A stretch of DNA of 64,000 nt from Amyloporia xantha (GCA_036971615.1 JAYKKR010000015.1:62001-126000), one strand, 5' to 3'; counted from the first letter of the stretch, positions 47,598 through 58,816 are shown. Notes: generated by a model from the letters alone, not told the origin. Numbers and translations are program-made.

Positions 47598-49119
47598 TCA
47601 ATCAGCGTGACCCAGACCGGGACCTTCGATCTGCTGGGCCTCGACCCAAGGTGCAATTGCGTCTAGGTCTTCAAACGCCAATGACGCGTATTGGTTTCTT
47701 CCCGGACCATCCACAAGATCCAAGTCTTGTAGTGGCAGCAAGTCGGCGAATGATTCTTTTGTGTGAGGGCCGATTAATTGTGCGGTGATCCTGGCACGGG
47801 TACGAAGTGAGCAAACAAGTTCGAGGACACCCATTTTGCGACTCACATCATACTACCTACCCATTGCATGCCGCCTTCTTCGATCTCCCCCGAGGTGAGC
47901 CAGCGCGCGTCTCCGCCGCCTGGCGTATAGAAAGGATAATTCGCATATTGAGGAACGGGCAGAGGGTGCGCAAGGCGACGGTAGGCATCGTTAAGTACTA
48001 ATTCCGAACGTATGATCAGCATTGAACCGTGGCATCGACCACCGAAATTCACAGACCTCTCCTCTTTTGGGTCACAGGTACTTCAACAGCACGGTCGGAT
48101 TCAGCTTCCGACTCTGGCTCAGACTCAGATCCTGACCCCGGTTCAGTCGTATGTGTTGAAGAGGCGTCAAGAGGAGGGGCCACGACCTCAGTCTTCTCTA
48201 TACCAGGAGGGTGCAGGAGCGCTCGTGCATTAGGGTTAGTACCGAAAGACGTCCTGGGCTTGTTCAACACGCCGATCGCTAGGATGCGCACGTCCGCGAA
48301 CTCAACAATGACCTGGTATGAAACAATACAGATTTACACCGGCGGGCAGAAGTATTATACAACGCAACTCACCCTGACGCTGGGCGGCAAATGTAATAAA
48401 TCGTTTTGTAGCCTGTGCGTATGTCAGAATCGTTCAATATTGCTCAGGGTATCACTGACCTCATCTCTTCAAATATAGTAAGCGGGCTATATCCGCGGGA
48501 AGCAGTGTCAAGCGCATTGGCCGTGCCATTCCGATTGAGAGTTAAGTACCTGTCGCGGAATTCAGGACATTTGGAAAAGTACGTCTAGATTAGACGTACC
48601 TTGTCCACGCTTCATCAGAAGTACACGACGACATACTACGGTGCCAAACTCTGTAGAGGACTCTGTAAAAGGTGGAATGAGTGCATACTTGGAGGGGGAA
48701 ACGTCAAGAACCCACTTCATGAAGGCCTCTTTCCAAGAGCCTTCCTTCTTGACTTTAGCCCAGCTGGGGAGGAACCGCCTCCTGAAGCATTCTTCCCATT
48801 CACAGTCCTTCAAATTCGGAATGGAAGCCTCAAACAGGAGCCACCGCGCTTGCGCGATACTCAAAATTTCGACGAAGTTGTGCCGGGGTACTGTAGAGCG
48901 GACGCTGAGAGTCTTGAGACAGACATCATATACACCATCAGGGCTCAGAAGCGTTCTGAGAATCGGGCGTCGCCAAGGGTTCAACGAGGACTCAGAGGTG
49001 ACCGCGCGTAGACGGTGAGAAAGGTAGGAGACGGTCACAAGCGACGAGAGGTCGAGTTCGCTGAGAATGTCGGCTATCAATTCGACCGGCAGAGACTCGA
49101 ACGCTTTATCTTCAGACAT
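47598..49119 (-). CDS. F-box protein
   Basis: The ATG at 49119 gives MSEDKAFESLPVELIADILS, an N-terminal F-box (LPVELIADILSELDLSSLVT ... LSHRLRAVTSESSLNPWRRP), which would dock on Skp1 in an SCF ubiquitin ligase. The long first exon continues with RHNFVEILSIAQARWLLFEA and WEECFRRRFLPSWAKVKKEG. After introns, the chain goes on as RYLTLNRNGTANALDTASRG, LHLPPSVRVIVEFADVRILA, an acidic Ser/Glu run (TTEPGSGSESEPESEAESDR), GGRCHGSMLIIRSELVLNDA and a C-terminus ending IEGPGLGHAD. The substrate-binding part matches no known repeat type. Exon joins after the first exon fit GT-AG rules, but not all were tested on both sides. Confidence 0.78.
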
Positions 49120-49712
49120 AAGTAGGTGTCGAGACGAGGCCCTAGCGTTTGCCGTAGCCCTGACCTTCATATAAGAGCTGTAGACAAAAGCTGTGTACCG
49201 AGTCGTGCAGTGCCAGAAGGTGTGGCCCGGGCCACATATTCCTGTGCACTTCACCGGTTTGCTGACCAATGCTTTAATGAAAGACGCACGTCCTTATAAG
49301 GCAACTGCAGTGTTCGAGCCCCACTTCAATCCCGCATTAAAAAAACCTGCCAACGATGTTGAATGATGGAGACATTGGCACAGCTATCTATCTACATATT
49401 GAACAAGGTGGTTTATAACCTGAGTCTGAGATCTTGAACGAACATCTAGTGCCATCCTCTAGCCCATCATCGGCCGAAACTTCTAAGCCACATTTGCCCT
49501 AGTAGCGACGTAAGACAATAGACATAATGAGAGGCGTGCGTAATATTCGCTCATCTAGATGTTGAGATGCATGCCTGCTGCAGCTATCATGATCAGCTGC
49601 ACGAAATCGATGTCGCCTTACACGCCCGAACCCATATATAACGCCATCCCAAGGATGAATCCCAGCCAATACAGCAAATCCGGTATATAATAAATAAGCG
49701 AGAAGAGCATGA
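49120..49712. other. Intergenic gap
   Basis: About 593 bp upstream of the F-box gene and downstream of the ArfGAP gene. No convincing coding frame or repeat was seen. Confidence 0.4.
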
Positions 49713-51202
49713 TTAGAAATCCTTCCAGTCATCCCAGTCATCCTGCTTCTTGGCCGCTGGAGCGGTGGCGCCCGTATGCGGTGCAGGGGAAGCAAGGCTA
49801 CTACTGTGCTCGGGACCCCCGTCGAAGCTGTCAAAGAAGTCCTCATCGTCCTCGTGGTCATGGTAAAGCGCAGACGTCTCCCCATAGCCGCTCGGACCAA
49901 CAGAGCTATACCCCCTCCTCTCAGGACCACCGGCGACCTTATCCTTCACCGTACCCACGACGCCCCCGACGTGTTCCACAACATCCACGCCGAGCGTGTT
50001 CTTACCCCACGAATTCGCGGTCCGACCGACCTCACCGACGCGCTTGCCTGCCTCCGACACGTAGCCTTTCACGCCCGACTGGAACGTCGGATCCATGACC
50101 TTTTCCATGCCTGGTTGGATGACGTTCTCCGTGACCGCACGCGAGGCACCCGCGACCGCGGCGGAGAACAATGACCAGCCTTTGCTGAGTGCCGCAACGG
50201 GGTTTTCTTGCAGCTCTGACAAGGAGGGCGCCGCTCTGGATGAGAGCCCAAAGGATGGAGGCACCGCGCCAGAACTGGGCGCAGGCGTGCTGCCGAATCC
50301 TTGATAGCGACCGCCCTGAGACGGAGGCAGATCGGCGGGACGTGACGCGTTAGACTCGCCGAGGCCTGCGAAGAACGATTCATTCGCGGCCTTCTGGTCC
50401 TGGAAAGGAGTCGAAGAAATTGGACTGGTCGGTGCGGGGGAGTTGCGGTTACTGAAGGATGCTGGGGACGCAGAGTCACTGCGGAGCGGACGGGCGGATG
50501 CACGAGACTTTCGGAGCCCTTGCGCGGACGATGGTCGTCCCGGTGGGCTCGCAGAGTTGTTGGGCGAAATGGCTCCTAGAGCCGGCGAAGAAGGTGACCA
50601 CGGTCTGCCAGCGAGTTCGGCATCCAGCTGATGTGTGGGAGGCGTGAAACTCGAGTCTACGAGCATAGAAATAGAATCGTACCTTCTCCCGATACTGCGA
50701 GGCGGCCCAGGAATGATAACAATCATGCGGACTCATGCCTTGCTTGTATCCGCCTTCCGGGGGATACGCGTTCATGAAGTCTCGGAAGAGAGCATTGCCT
50801 CCAAGCTAACAAGCAAATTGATAAGCAGTGTTATACAAGGCTTGGCACGCATACCTGCATACGCTTGATCTGCTCCTCCTGCCATGTGTCCATGGACACA
50901 GAGCGCACGAAGCTGTTGTGCCATGAGGATGTTGGCGGATTCTTGACAGTGCATTCCAAGAGCCACTCACCTGACGTGCACCCCAAATCCCCTGTGTACC
51001 CCAGCACACTGCAGACATAGGAATACCGCGAAGCTAATACAGCACCGCGTAAATATAGCACAGCCCACCCAGGCAGACATGGGCCAGACCTAAGGGAAGC
51101 CCATTGCGGGTTCGGGTTGGCGCAATCGATGCATCTCTTGTTGTCTAAGTCCTCTCGTTTGATTAGCTCTTGCAGGGTCTTGCGTGCCAGGGTCTGGTCC
51201 AT
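49713..51202 (-). CDS. GCS1: ADP-ribosylation factor GTPase-activating protein (ArfGAP1/Gcs1 type)
   Basis: ArfGAP1/Gcs1 stimulates GTP hydrolysis by Arf on COPI vesicles. The start used, 51202, gives MDQTLARKTLQELIKREDLD, the usual N-terminus. The zinc finger is split by an intron: NKRCIDCANPNPQWASL, then FAVFLCLQCAGVHRGFGVHV, holding the CxxC pairs and the arginine finger in HRGFGVH. Next come SFVRSVSMDTWQEEQIKRMQ, NALFRDFMNAYPPEGGYKQG and DCYHSWAASQYREK. The C-terminal 300 residues carry amphipathic lipid-packing-type segments (ALSKGWSLFSAAVAGASRAV; GYVSEAGKRVGEVGRTANSW) and end in the tryptophan/acidic KKQDDWDDWKDF motif for coat binding. An upstream in-frame ATG at 51265 lies inside a transposon repeat and would add 21 residues. 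Confidence 0.92.
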
Positions 51203-51214
51203 GGTCGCTGTCGA

Positions 51215-51217
51215 GGA
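51215..51217. repeat. Left 3-bp target-site duplication (GGA) of outer CACTA element
   Basis: GGA directly precedes CACTGGGGGC. The same GGA directly follows the other end at 52443-52445. Three-bp duplications are typical of CACTA transposons. Confidence 0.75.
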
Positions 51218-51395
51218 CACTGGGGGCAAAGTAGGATGTGCGACAGCAGAATACTCTCCGGACATGCTCCGGGGTGGTTAAATTTCGGGAGGATATTCCA
51301 AGGCCGAAAATGCTGTAGATCATAATAAATGAAATTACCGTTTTCGGAGCTCAGAATATTGTATAGACCATTATGAATATTCGGCCACCGAACAT
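51218..51395. repeat. Left terminal inverted repeat (main part) of outer CACTA element
   Basis: This segment is the inverted near-copy of roughly 52262-52442. It reaches to within 15 bp of the ArfGAP start codon. It continues beyond the nested element at 51797-51815 (CGGTCACAGTGTTCGGAGC), matched at the other end by 52243-52261. Confidence 0.88.
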
Positions 51396-51793
51396 CACTG
51401 CAAAGAAATCACCATTTCACAGGCAGTGAAAAAGGTAAGATAGGCATGGAAAAATATTTATTTATGGAACCATTTCAAGTGAGTTGGAATTGTATGGAAT
51501 GGTTATCATTTCAAAAGCTATTGTAGAATTGGAAAGTCAAAGTTTAATGCACTAAGTGAGGTTACATAAAAGATACATTAAATTACTGATCCATCGGTAA
51601 ATGCTTCATTCCATTACTTTTAGATAACCTTATTTAGTATGTCAAACTTCAACTTTGTGAATCCCCAACAGGTTTTTAAAATAATGACATTTCACACAAT
51701 TTCAACTCACCTGAGATGCTTTGATAAGTAAACCCTTTCCCACACCTATCTTTCCCTTTTCACTACCTGTGAAACGGTGATTTCTTTGCAGTG
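51396..51793. mobile_element. Nested 398-bp palindromic CACTG element (foldback MITE)
   Basis: The ends are CACTGCAAAGAAATCACC and its exact inverse. The two halves are imperfect inverted copies along most of their length: TTTCACAGGCAGTGAAAAAG pairs with TTTCACAGGTAGTGAAAAGG, and AAGTGAGTTGGAATTG pairs with AGGTGAGTTGAAATTG. It is very AT-rich and has no coding frame of note. CAT precedes it (51393-51395) and CAT follows (51794-51796). Removing the element and one CAT restores a continuous match to the other terminal repeat of the outer element, so its insertion is documented within this sequence itself. Confidence 0.87.
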
Positions 51794-51869
51794 CATCGGT
51801 CACAGTGTTCGGAGCAACGGTTATCAAATGGTTATGCTAGAGAAATAAAATATATCTGTAGGATTTTCT

Positions 51870-52169
51870 TTGACTGGATATGCATTAGACAATATTCGTA
51901 GTCAGAAAACTGGCAGTATGGCTGACACTGGGGGACTCCGCGTATCCATCGAATATGGTCCGAGCTGGTTAAATGTGCTGAGCGCCGGACATCCTACGAA
52001 AATAAACAATGCTTCTGGGTTTGCAGTCAATCAGCGAGCTCCATTCACAATGCCGGGCCTCCGAACATTTTGGCCGGAAATTCAACCTGCCTCACCTATG
52101 TTTGCATGCCTTTCCGGAGCACGAACATCTTTTATCGCCACCAGTGTGAAGGGCCATCCCCAAGGGTAA
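51870..52169 (+). other. 99-codon open frame inside the CACTA element, possible captured sequence
   Basis: The frame starts MTGYALDNIRSQKTGSMADT and ends GARTSFIATSVKGHPQG. GGTAAGTTG, a canonical splice donor, directly follows its end, with AG acceptors such as TTCTGTAG about 55 bp later (52214-52221). It resembles no transposase that I recognise. It could be a captured host exon or chance. Confidence 0.3.
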
Positions 52170-52242
52170 GTTGAACAAATTTCTCTCAGAGAACATTGTA
52201 CAGATATCTAATATTTCTGTAGCATGATCATTCAGTGAACAT

Positions 52243-52442
52243 GCTCCGAACATTGTGACTGATGTTCCGTGGCCGAATATTCATAATGATGGTCCATACA
52301 ATATTCTGAGCTCCGAAAACGGTAATTTCATTTATTATGATCTACAGCATTTTCGGCCTTGGAATATCCTCCCGAAATTCATCCACCCCGGAGCGTGTCC
52401 GGAGAGTATTCTGCCGTCGCACAACTTATTTTGCGCCTAGTG
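52243..52442. repeat. Right terminal inverted repeat of outer CACTA element
   Basis: This is an uninterrupted 200-bp repeat matching the left end in inverse orientation with few substitutions. It is the undisturbed reference that shows where the nested element entered the left copy. Where the left copy has ATG (51263-51265 on the minus strand), this copy has GTG. Confidence 0.88.
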
Positions 52443-52445
52443 GGA
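52443..52445. repeat. Right 3-bp target-site duplication (GGA)
   Basis: GGA follows the CTAGTG end of the element and matches 51215-51217. Confidence 0.75.
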
Positions 52446-53002
52446 TGGATGATGCCTGTGCTGCCAGCCCTGAATCCTGATTCTGGCTGATCGAACGCGT
52501 GGCGGGGAAACGCCGAAGATGTTCGCACGGCAATGACAGAACCGGCGGCATCTCGCGTTAGACCGTCGCTCGCCCAACGTGAGTAACTGATCGTTCGGTG
52601 CCCGTCCTTCTACCAATCTGCGCTCACTGTGCGTACATTTCAACGAGAAACCACACATTTGGCAGACATATACTGACGGCGTTCTAACAGACACGCAGTC
52701 CTTGTTCAAGTCCACCAACGTTGCAAGACGCGAGGTGACCCGAGCCGCCCTCGAAGCTCATTCAAGCGCTGCCCCGAGCGCGCTGACTGTGCCCCTTTTT
52801 CCCATCTCTGGAATCTCTACACGAGAAGCCAAGTCTCGAAGACGAGCTGCGTTTGGTTTATGACCTTTCCGCTTCGTTTCACCGTAACAACTGGTACGGG
52901 ACTCACGACACGACTATTTGTTACGACTGCCTTGTCCCACTGGACCTTTCGGCCTACGCGTTCACACTTTGGGGACACCTCTGATCTACAGGGATCCCCG
53001 AC
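52446..53002. promoter_or_regulatory. Upstream region of velvet gene
   Basis: About 557 bp between the transposon and the velvet start codon. Without the transposon this would have been the common promoter of the two head-to-head genes. No coding frame was recognised. Confidence 0.45.
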
Positions 53003-55183
53003 ATGATTCAGAAAACGAATGCGCGAGCCAGCGGAGGCGTGACCGCACCAGCGCGACAGGGAGTGGCGGATGAGAGTCCAGAGTCATGGGGTCTTTGGGT
53101 CGGGCGCAAGTAAGCTCTGCACAGCCGTTATTCGCGTCCCCCTTGAAGCTAATAATTGAATTTCGAGGCACTATGCTCTGCAGGTGGTCCAAAATCCACA
53201 ACGAGCGCGTATGTGTGGGTTCGGCGATAAAGTGCGCATTACGATCAGGCCCCCCAAGCTAATCTGGCAGCTAATGACGGGGACGTCTGCAGGATAGACG
53301 ACCCTTGGCTCCAGCAGCAGTAGCGAAAATGATTGTACAGCAAGAGGACGGCAGTCTCGTAGACGTCGAGTAAGCGGCAATTTCCTATTCCGCTTCCCTT
53401 CTCACCTGGCTTCAGCGAGATAGACGTTTCCTTCTTCCTGGTGACGGTGGACCTGTGGTCATCTGATGGCAAGCATGAGATGAACCTCGTTCTCCACCCT
53501 ACATCTGCCGACCGGTATGTTCCCGCAAACACACCGAAGGCGAAGCGAAGAGGGACGAAAGACTCCGCCTCCTCCTCGCAACGTACCGGTCGGCAGAGTC
53601 CTACCCCGTCAGCACCTGCGTCCAGTACTTCGCAGTATCCGCAGGTATGTTCGTTTTTATTCTCACCATCGGTGGTTCGTCTAGAATTCCTATCCTGGAC
53701 AGTCCAGCGGCATGACCCCATACATAGCACCTTCCTCTCCTGGCTATTCTTCTCAGGCCTATTCCTATCCCGCCCCGCAGGCCCCGACGCCAGAGTCACC
53801 TGGCTTCCAGCCTATGAACAGCTACGGCAACCCGTCCGATGCCCCTCCGTGGGGTGGGTATCCTCCTCCGCCCACTTCGATGGAACGAGGTTCTCAATAT
53901 CCGCCGCCTCCCGTCCTTCCATCCATCCATTCCCTGAGCAGAAACGGATCATCGAGTGGCCCTTCTGCCGCAGGAGTAGGTTACAACTCCGCCAGTGCAT
54001 CAGGTACCGGCGCGGGAGAAAACTGGCATCTTGAGAACCAGGGAAGGGAGGACGCAGAAGGCATTTCGTACCGCACATGGCCGCAGGAAGCTTCGTACTC
54101 TCCGATTGACAACAATGGGGTGTCACAGGCGGCCGGCGCGATCGATCCATCGCTCCGAGGCACCCATGCTTCCTCTTCAGGCCAGGAACTGCGTGAAAAC
54201 TCGTATGCCCCGCTGGCACCTCCCTCTCCCGCCGACACGTACTCTCACAACAGATACCCCCAGCAGCCTTACCCACCCTTGGAGCCCCAACACAATACAA
54301 ACGAGGCGCTGGACCATTCATCTTACTCTTCCGCGTCTTACCCTCAACAGTCACATCAGCATCAAGCGCAATCATCACAATATCAAGAAGCTCCGTATCC
54401 CCAGGATCCCACACCGCCATCGACTATCCCTCCTTTGCCTCGACATACGTACACCAGGACGCTGGTCGGACCCCTATCTGCGAACGCCTGTCGTCTATTG
54501 GACGAACACCGCAAGCCTGGCATCTTCTTTCTCTTTCAAGACTTGTCAATACGGACAGAAGGTTTGTGCCTTCGTGCAAATCCCTGTGACCCACGTTCGA
54601 TCTGCTTATCGTCGAACGCGCCCCGGGACGCTATCCCTAATACACAGGAACCTTCCGTCTAAGGCTTCGCCTTATGAACGTCGGCGCGTGAGCCATGGCC
54701 TCGATCTCTCTGATAACCGCGCGTGAGACTGACGCTCTTCCATTGTGTCCGTGCGACAGGCCACCGGCCCCTGAAATGGGGGCGCCCCGCGTACACACAA
54801 GCGTGTCGCCAGTCTTGGCCCAGACATTCACCAATTCATTTATTGTGTACTCGGCGAAGCGCTTCCCTGGCGTACCAGGTGAGCTCTCTTATCTGTACTA
54901 TGACATACGCTATGAGAGCTACAACTCGTGATCCACAGACACTACCGCCCTTTCCATTGCCTTGGGCAACCAGGGCCAGAAGCTGCCGCTGGTAAGTCGA
55001 CCCTCCTCCATTCCAGATGTGCGCAGTAGATCACGAAGTTTGTGCGGCGTGGCGGCCGCGTCTAGCGCAATCGTAATGGTTCCACAAAACAAGGCCGGAA
55101 GAGACAGCGTAGTGGATCCGACGCTTCCGGCGATGAATCCGACGAGACATGAGCCTAACCCATTGTGCCCTCCCATTGCTTAG
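53003..55183 (+). CDS. velB: Velvet-domain transcription regulator, VelB type
   Basis: Velvet proteins are fungal DNA-binding regulators that couple development, sporulation and secondary metabolism. From the ATG at 53003 (MIQKTNARASGGVTAPARQG) exons give SWGLWVGRKHYALQVVQNPQ, then RARMCGFGDKDRRPLAP, the hallmark of VelB. Next come VAKMIVQQEDGSLVDV, EIDVSFFLVTVDLWSSDGKH and EMNLVLHPTSADRYVPANTP. A Pro/Ser/Tyr-rich insertion of roughly 250 residues interrupts the velvet fold, as in VelB. It resumes at RHTYTRTLVGPLSANACRLL, GIFFLFQDLSIRTEG, TFRLRLRLMNVGA, VLAQTFTNSFIVYSAKRFPG and ALSIALGNQGQKLPL. Two 3' endings are possible: reading through to 55183, or a last splice ending at 55076. The family call is firm. 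Confidence 0.87.
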
Positions 55184-55286
55184 TTGTATGAGTTCACGGA
55201 TTCTCGCTTAGCTTGTCGTATTAGTTATGCTCTTGCTCTTCGTGCTCGATGCTCGCCGTAGCGCTAATTTGTCACTCCTAAATGCT

Positions 55287-58200
55287 TTACTGTGAACGTC
55301 TGTATTTCGCTTTGCGTATCTGCGATTGCTGTACGATCGCGTAATCTTCTACCATCTTCACCGAGTCCGGGAATTTGTGATAAATCCTGCCCAGAATTCG
55401 CCGCGCAAGTGCCGCTCTATTCTGTAGTGACTCTACATCAATGGTGGGAGGGACATTTGCGGAGGTGTCAGTGTATGGAGGGATTGGCTGGACCACTTTA
55501 CCGCGTCGCAAGTGTTGGAGTACGTCGTGAAGTACGCGCAGCGTCAGATCGTGCGGCCGCCAGGTGCTCCAGAGGGGTGAGATTCGAGACAGAACATAGA
55601 GAGTATGGGCGAAATCACCCGGCTTTCCTTCTTCATGACTAGGCTTCAGTTTCTTGGTCGCAGTCTGCACCGCGGTAACCCGCCGGTCTCGACTGTGTAG
55701 CGGTGATTCTGATTGTGTCGGAGGAAGGTCATCCTCGTCAGGATCACTGTCGACAAGGGGTGATCCTGGTTCCGTGTCTCTTTCCATCGTAATCTCTTCC
55801 CGAAACTTGCGCCTATACGGGAGGATGACTTTCTCAATCACTTCGAATGCGCGTTCGACCTCGCCCGCTCGGACCAGGGCGATCACGAGATGGTTCCAGT
55901 TATGGGAATCGAAGGCGAGCTTGGCGTCATGAAGCGACTTCCAGATGTTCGCGACCTCAGTATGAAGGCCTGCAGCCGATAAAGCGTCGACGCAGATAGA
56001 AAGAGGGATGTTCATGACTATGCCGTGACCACGTAGGTCCGGCTGGACGTCCTTGTCTGCGAAAAGCGTATCGACCTGCGCATACCGCATACCGACTTCC
56101 TGAATCTCCGGCCACAGTCTGCGCACGGCTTCGACATTGCCGATCCTGCGATACGCATCGAGCAGCGCCGTCAGTGCGCCGATGGTTCGCTCGCCACCAG
56201 CATCAAGCATCTCTTGTATCAGACGCTCCACGTATTCAGGCTGCTGCCGCTGGGCATAGGCTGACATTAGCGGTGCGAATACCGTTTCTAGCGCGGCACG
56301 CCGCCCCCCGTTAGTCGCCATCCAAGGCCGCTGCTCCGGGTCCACACCCATGAGTGTCCGGATGAAATCCTCCGCAACCTGCAAACCGGCTCCCGTCCTG
56401 TCGCCCCCGTACGCCTTCACAATCGCCGCATAGGTGGTTGCAGTCGGCTGAATCCCCCGCTTCTGCATCTCATCGAACATCGCCTTCGCCTTGCCCCTGT
56501 TGCCCTTCCGCAGGTAGGCAGACATGATGATGGTCAGGACATAGACGTTGATGTGCAGGTCCGACTGCCAGTCCTCCGCCAGTCGCTCCATCTCCGCGTA
56601 TAGGTCGGACGCAATTTGCAAGAGATCGGAATCACAGGCGGACTGAATGAGCAGCGCGAACGTATACGAGTCTGGCCGCACTCTGGCCTCCTCGAGCTTC
56701 TGGAACAGGCTGGCGACGACACGGAACGGCGCGCCGATCATCACGTAGGCTTTGAAGAGGGTGTTATAGACCTCGAGTGATATCCGGATCCCTCGGCGCC
56801 CAGAAGAGTTCATGTAATCGAAGGCGCGTACGACCCCTTGCCACTGTCCACTCTGCACATAGGCATTCATCAACGCTGTGACCATCTGTCGATCAGGAAC
56901 AATGCCTTCGTCCAAAGCTCGCTTGAAGACCGCCTCGGCTGCGGGAACATCGCTTCGTTGGGCAAGGAGGGAAATGACGGTGGTGTAGGACACTCCTGAA
57001 GGCGGCACGCCAGCTGCACGCATCCGATTCAAGAGCTCCGCCATCGGCTGCATCTCTCCACGCTCTGCAAAGCTTTTCAGGATCATGGAGTAGACGGTGA
57101 TGTCGGGTTTGATGCCTGCGCGGATCATCGCCTCCAACCAGCGGTTCATGCCATGGAAGTCGCCATGCCGGGCGTGGGCATAGACGACAGTGGTGTAATG
57201 GAAGATAGTAGGACGTGGAGGATCCGGACGGTCTGTACTAGGAGCAGGGAAGAAGTGAGCGAACAGCTGTACGACACGTTCTAGGTCGCCAGCCACAGCA
57301 TGGGCATGTAAAAGCAACGTGATATCGTGGGGTAAGATCCGACTCCGTTGTGACATCCGGTTAAAATACTCTTCGACGCGTTCAACGTTGCCTTGATGCG
57401 CGAAAAGGTACAGACCCACCGACTGATATTTGTCGGAAAGACGTCCTGAAGACGCGTATCGCGACAGCGCTGTGAATAATGTATTGGCAACCTCGAACGA
57501 GTCAGCCTTCACCAGAGCCTTGACGACCTCGAGTTGCAGTTCGAGCTTTACAAGAAGTGACTGCTGTTGCATGATGTCGAGGATGTCCCGAGCGTCATTA
57601 CCCATCTGCGACTCACATAGCCCCTCGATGAGGAATTCCCCTGCAAGCCGCTGTTGTTCCCGGGGCCAACGCTTCTCCATGTCTAACATGAACGCGACCG
57701 GCTTCTCCACACATGCCACAATATCATAGGCATGCTTCTTGAACGTCTCTACGGCGTGAAAAAGGGCCTGATCATCTTTCCATTTTAATGGACGTCCCTG
57801 TAGATATGAGCCGATGGTGTCCCATTCTTCATTGAGGAAACGAAGAACTGGAACAGAATCACGATGTTGATGCATGGACGAAACAATCGTGGTATACATC
57901 CGGACAACGTGCAGCCTTAGATGTTGTTCAGTAGGCATGGTCTTGATTACATTGGCGGCAGAGATAGCTTCGTCGATCTGTCCTGCCATTGCCAAACCAC
58001 TGACCATCAAGCAGCGCCAACGTAGAGAGGCCTCCACGACAGGATTGTCTTGGATCCGAGGAGCCAAGTTTTGCAGCAGTATTTGGAGCCGTGTACCCCA
58101 CGAGCGAAGCGGTTCAGGTGAATACTTTCCATGACGGAGCTTTTCTGCGGCCGCAGCGATCCGGGACCCATAATCCAGGAGCTGGGCCACTTCCAGAGAC

Positions 58201-58816
58201 GCGCATCCGTCAGACTGATGAAGGGACTCGTACGCACGCCAAACTTCCTCTGGGTCAGATGCCATGGCCCCTGAGCAATAGTGGCTTATCACATGCCGCC
58301 ATTGGTCTTCCGGTGATACAGAGGGCGAGGAGCTTGAAGCACCGAGGGGTTCGGGAAGACTCGAAGCGTGGCGCTTCTGTAGGCCATAGTGAAATCGAGG
58401 AAGGTCGCTTCGACTTGGAGCATGCATGGTTTTCCGGCCGGGTATTCGTCGCGGTCGGTGACGGCACAAGGACATGTCACGAAGCATAGATCCATGCCGG
58501 ACACCTGAATGAGCGGTGACGGTGAGACGACGAGACAGGAGTAGGACTCGGCGAGACTCCCACCTTTGCAGGACTCTGACACGGAAGCAGGTAGCGGTGT
58601 ATGATAACTCACGCGCGCGTTACAGTCATCGTCCGGCAAAGCCCTCTCCTTCCCTTTGCCACGTCTTGGGCGAGGGGTAAAGAAGTCCTGTGGGAATGCC
58701 GCGCTCGTGGCTCGAGTGACCATCCTCAGCGCGGGCTGTGTCGCGAAATGCTGTCCTGCGAAAGGTCGTGCGGAAAGGAGGGTGCTGAAAGCGGTCGCGG
58801 CGAGAGGCTCCAGCAT
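55287..58816 (-). CDS. Large pentatricopeptide repeat (PPR) protein, probably mitochondrial
   Basis: PPR proteins bind organelle RNA to control processing or translation. The start at 58816 (MLEPLAATAFSTLLSARPFA) gives an Ala/Arg/Ser-rich targeting sequence. A 50-60-bp intron (donor after ESCK, acceptor TTCATTCAG) joins it in phase to GVRHGSMLRDMSLCRHRPRR and the main 1066-codon frame, about 1170 residues in all. Degenerate 35-residue repeats fill residues about 350-900, for example DITVYSMILKSFAERGEMQP, VSYTTVISLLAQRSDVPAAE, VYNTLFKAYVMIGAPFRVVA, NVYVLTIIMSAYLRKGNRGK and TTYAAIVKAYGGDRTGAGLQ. The C-terminus is basic (KMVEDYAIVQQSQIRKAKYR). It has only one intron, unlike most neighbours. The RNA target is unknown. 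Confidence 0.9.

Larger units (their letters stand above)
51218..52442. mobile_element. Non-autonomous CACTA-type DNA transposon, interrupted by a second element
   Basis: The ends are CACTGGGGGCAAAGTAGGAT at the left and, read inward from the right, CACTAGGCGCAAAATAAGTT. From there the two ends match nearly base for base for about 200 bp, including GCAGAATACTCTCCGGACA, GGAGGATATTCCAAGGCCG, and CATAATAAATGAAATTACCG. The right repeat spans about 52243-52442. The left one spans 51218-51395 and resumes at 51797-51815 after an inserted element. GGA flanks both sides. The motif CTCCGAA and variants recur in and inside the repeats, as transposase-binding subterminal repeats often do. No transposase is encoded, so movement would need an enzyme from elsewhere. 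It lies in the shared upstream region of the ArfGAP and velvet genes. Confidence 0.88.
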
